DNA of 64,000 nt. It comes from Paracoccaceae bacterium. GTDB taxonomy: Bacteria; Pseudomonadota; Alphaproteobacteria; Rhodobacterales; Rhodobacteraceae. Every line of letters begins with the position of its first letter. Positions within the stretch are counted from its first letter, which is position 1. The notes under the pieces were generated by a model, which did no database searches, was not told the DNA's origin, and was given only the letters and a program-made list of their open reading frames with translations. The stretch spans positions 1 to 64,000 of the forward strand of contig JANQRE010000033.1 of NCBI GenBank assembly GCA_028284705.1, in the 5' to 3' direction. Positions 63,095 to 64,000 of this stretch are shown here, piece after piece. The position numbers were made by a program, and so were the translations under genes.

Positions 63095-63448
63095 ATGGCC
63101 CGTGTAACGGTTGAAGATTGCGTTGATAAAGTCCCGAACCGCTTTGAGCTGGTGATGCTCGCGTCGCACCGTGCGCGTGAGATCTCGGCGGGTGCGGAAA
63201 TCACCGTGGATCGCGACAATGACAAGAACCCGGTCGTGTCTTTGCGCGAGATCGCAGATGAGACGCAAACCGCGGATGAGCTGCGCGAGCGCATGATCGA
63301 GAGCCACCAGACCCAGATCGAGGTGGACGAGCCGGAAGAAGACGCCATGGCGCTTCTGATGGGCGTCGAGCAGGACAAACCTGCGGATGACGACATGTCG
63401 GAAGAGAAGCTACTGCGCGCATTGATGGAAGCCCAGGAGCCGCGCTGA
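63095..63448 (+). CDS. rpoZ: RNA polymerase omega subunit
   Basis: A 117-residue RpoZ. The conserved start [20 protein letters not shown] is followed by [10 protein letters not shown] and a long acidic C-terminal tail. It helps assemble RNA polymerase and in proteobacteria responds to ppGpp at its interface with beta'. It lies 16 bases before the RelA/SpoT gene, an arrangement conserved across proteobacteria. Confidence 0.96.
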   Translation: MARVTVEDCVDKVPNRFELVMLASHRAREISAGAEITVDRDNDKNPVVSLREIADETQTADELRERMIESHQTQIEVDEPEEDAMALLMGVEQDKPADDDMSEEKLLRALMEAQEPR

Positions 63449-63464
63449 GGCGGATCAATCGCCC

Positions 63465-64000
63465 ATGTTGGCCACCGCGATCAAAGCTGATGATCTGATC
63501 GATCTGGTCAAAACCTACAATCCGAAGACCAATGAAGGCCTCATTCGTGAGGCCTTTTCCTATGGCGAGAAGATGCATGAGGGGCAGTATCGCCATTCCG
63601 GTGCACCCTATTTCACCCATCCCGTCGAAGTGGCGGCGATCCTGACAGAGCAGAAACTGGATGATGCGACGATCATCACCGCGATTCTGCACGACACGAT
63701 TGAAGATACGAAATCGACGTTTGGTGAGGTGGAGAGGAAGTTCGGCACCGAAATAGCAGAGCTTGTGGATGGGGTCACGAAGCTGACCAACCTGCAGCTC
63801 AGTTCCATCGAGAGCAAACAGGCCGAAAACTTCCGCAAGCTCTTCATGGCGATGTCGAAGGACCTCCGCGTGATCCTCGTGAAACTCGCCGACCGCTTGC
63901 ACAACATGCGCACAATCAAACATATGCGCTCTGAGAAGCAGGTGCAGAAGTCGCGTGAGACGATGGATATCTATGCGCCGCTGGCGGGCCGCATGGGGAT
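63465..64000 (+). CDS. RelA/SpoT-family (p)ppGpp synthetase/hydrolase, N-terminal part
   Basis: The window ends 178 codons into this gene. The N-terminus MLATAIKADDLIDLVKTYNP is followed by the HD-hydrolase domain: YFTHPVEVAAIL, AILHDTIEDTKST (catalytic HDxxED), VTKLTNL, and LADRLHNMRTI. Those motifs fit a Rel/Spo bifunctional enzyme. The synthetase and regulatory domains lie beyond the edge. The ATG at 63465 is 16 bases after the rpoZ stop. Confidence 0.93.
   Translation, partial: MLATAIKADDLIDLVKTYNPKTNEGLIREAFSYGEKMHEGQYRHSGAPYFTHPVEVAAILTEQKLDDATIITAILHDTIEDTKSTFGEVERKFGTEIAELVDGVTKLTNLQLSSIESKQAENFRKLFMAMSKDLRVILVKLADRLHNMRTIKHMRSEKQVQKSRETMDIYAPLAGRMG

Overview
The window is a dense, GC-rich stretch of chromosome from a Rhodobacterales-type alphaproteobacterium (Roseobacter/Rhodobacter group). 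Evidence for this: a malyl-CoA/beta-methylmalyl-CoA lyase of the Mcl1 type, a phaA-phaB pair, an alphaproteobacterial DUF4175/TIGR02302 protein beside ftsEX, a DUF6455 protein, a Hint_2-type protein, and motifs matching known alphaproteobacterial regulators (GTTC-N7-GTTC for LexA, TTAA-N7-TTAA for CtrA, TTGAT-N4-ATCAA for FnrL). I saw no rRNA, tRNA, insertion sequence, prophage or CRISPR array. The species cannot be fixed from the sequence alone.

Layout. 1-4.6 kb: start of a CoA-transferase gene, a histone-deacetylase-fold hydrolase, an M48 lipoprotein protease followed by dgkA, a YHYH protein and a DUF6455 protein that share an intergenic FNR-type box, and a ClbS/DfsB-type protein. 4.6-12.7 kb: one long leftward transcription unit encoding an oligopeptide-type ABC importer (binding protein, two permeases, double ATPase) followed by an aldehyde dehydrogenase, GNAT, VOC and SDR genes, almost all overlapping. 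12.8-19.5 kb: panB, a serine hydrolase with five N-terminal repeats, an M20 peptidase with gnd, an SOS-box gene and tag. 19.6-25.2 kb: an EAL protein, phaA-phaB, a GcvA-like regulator and small genes. 25.2-30.5 kb: isoprenoid genes (polyprenyl synthase, ispE), a TPR protein and ETF:ubiquinone oxidoreductase.

30.7-39.9 kb: lysA, the TIGR02302 protein, a zinc-ribbon protein, ftsE-ftsX-plsC-PPOX, accA. 40-44 kb: a 5TMR-LYT membrane protein with a decayed GGDEF domain, mcl1, an MsrB remnant and a PatB-type C-S lyase. 44-49 kb: three tandem peptide deformylase genes (the third apparently catalytically dead) coupled to fmt, facing a leftward chain of TRIC, NUDIX, rnhA, methyltransferase and LysE genes. 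49-57.5 kb: cupin, acyl-CoA synthetase, EamA exporter plus sulfotransferase, a Hint-like protein, a NIT-domain chemoreceptor with a CtrA box, ispH, hemerythrin. 57.6-64 kb: a double-HNH protein, a CDGSH protein, an arginine-deiminase-like enzyme, a cytochrome c, a NYN protein, folK, rpoZ and the start of the RelA/SpoT gene.

Together the genes describe a free-living heterotroph using the MEP pathway for ubiquinone side chains, PHB/acetoacetyl-CoA metabolism linked to a Mcl1-type lyase, fatty acid oxidation through ETF-QO, and CtrA/c-di-GMP-linked behaviour. The points most worth follow-up are the SOS-box gene, the CtrA box before the chemoreceptor, the inactive third deformylase, the double-HNH protein, the repeat-bearing serine hydrolase, and a 28-30 bp repeat found three times just after stop codons.
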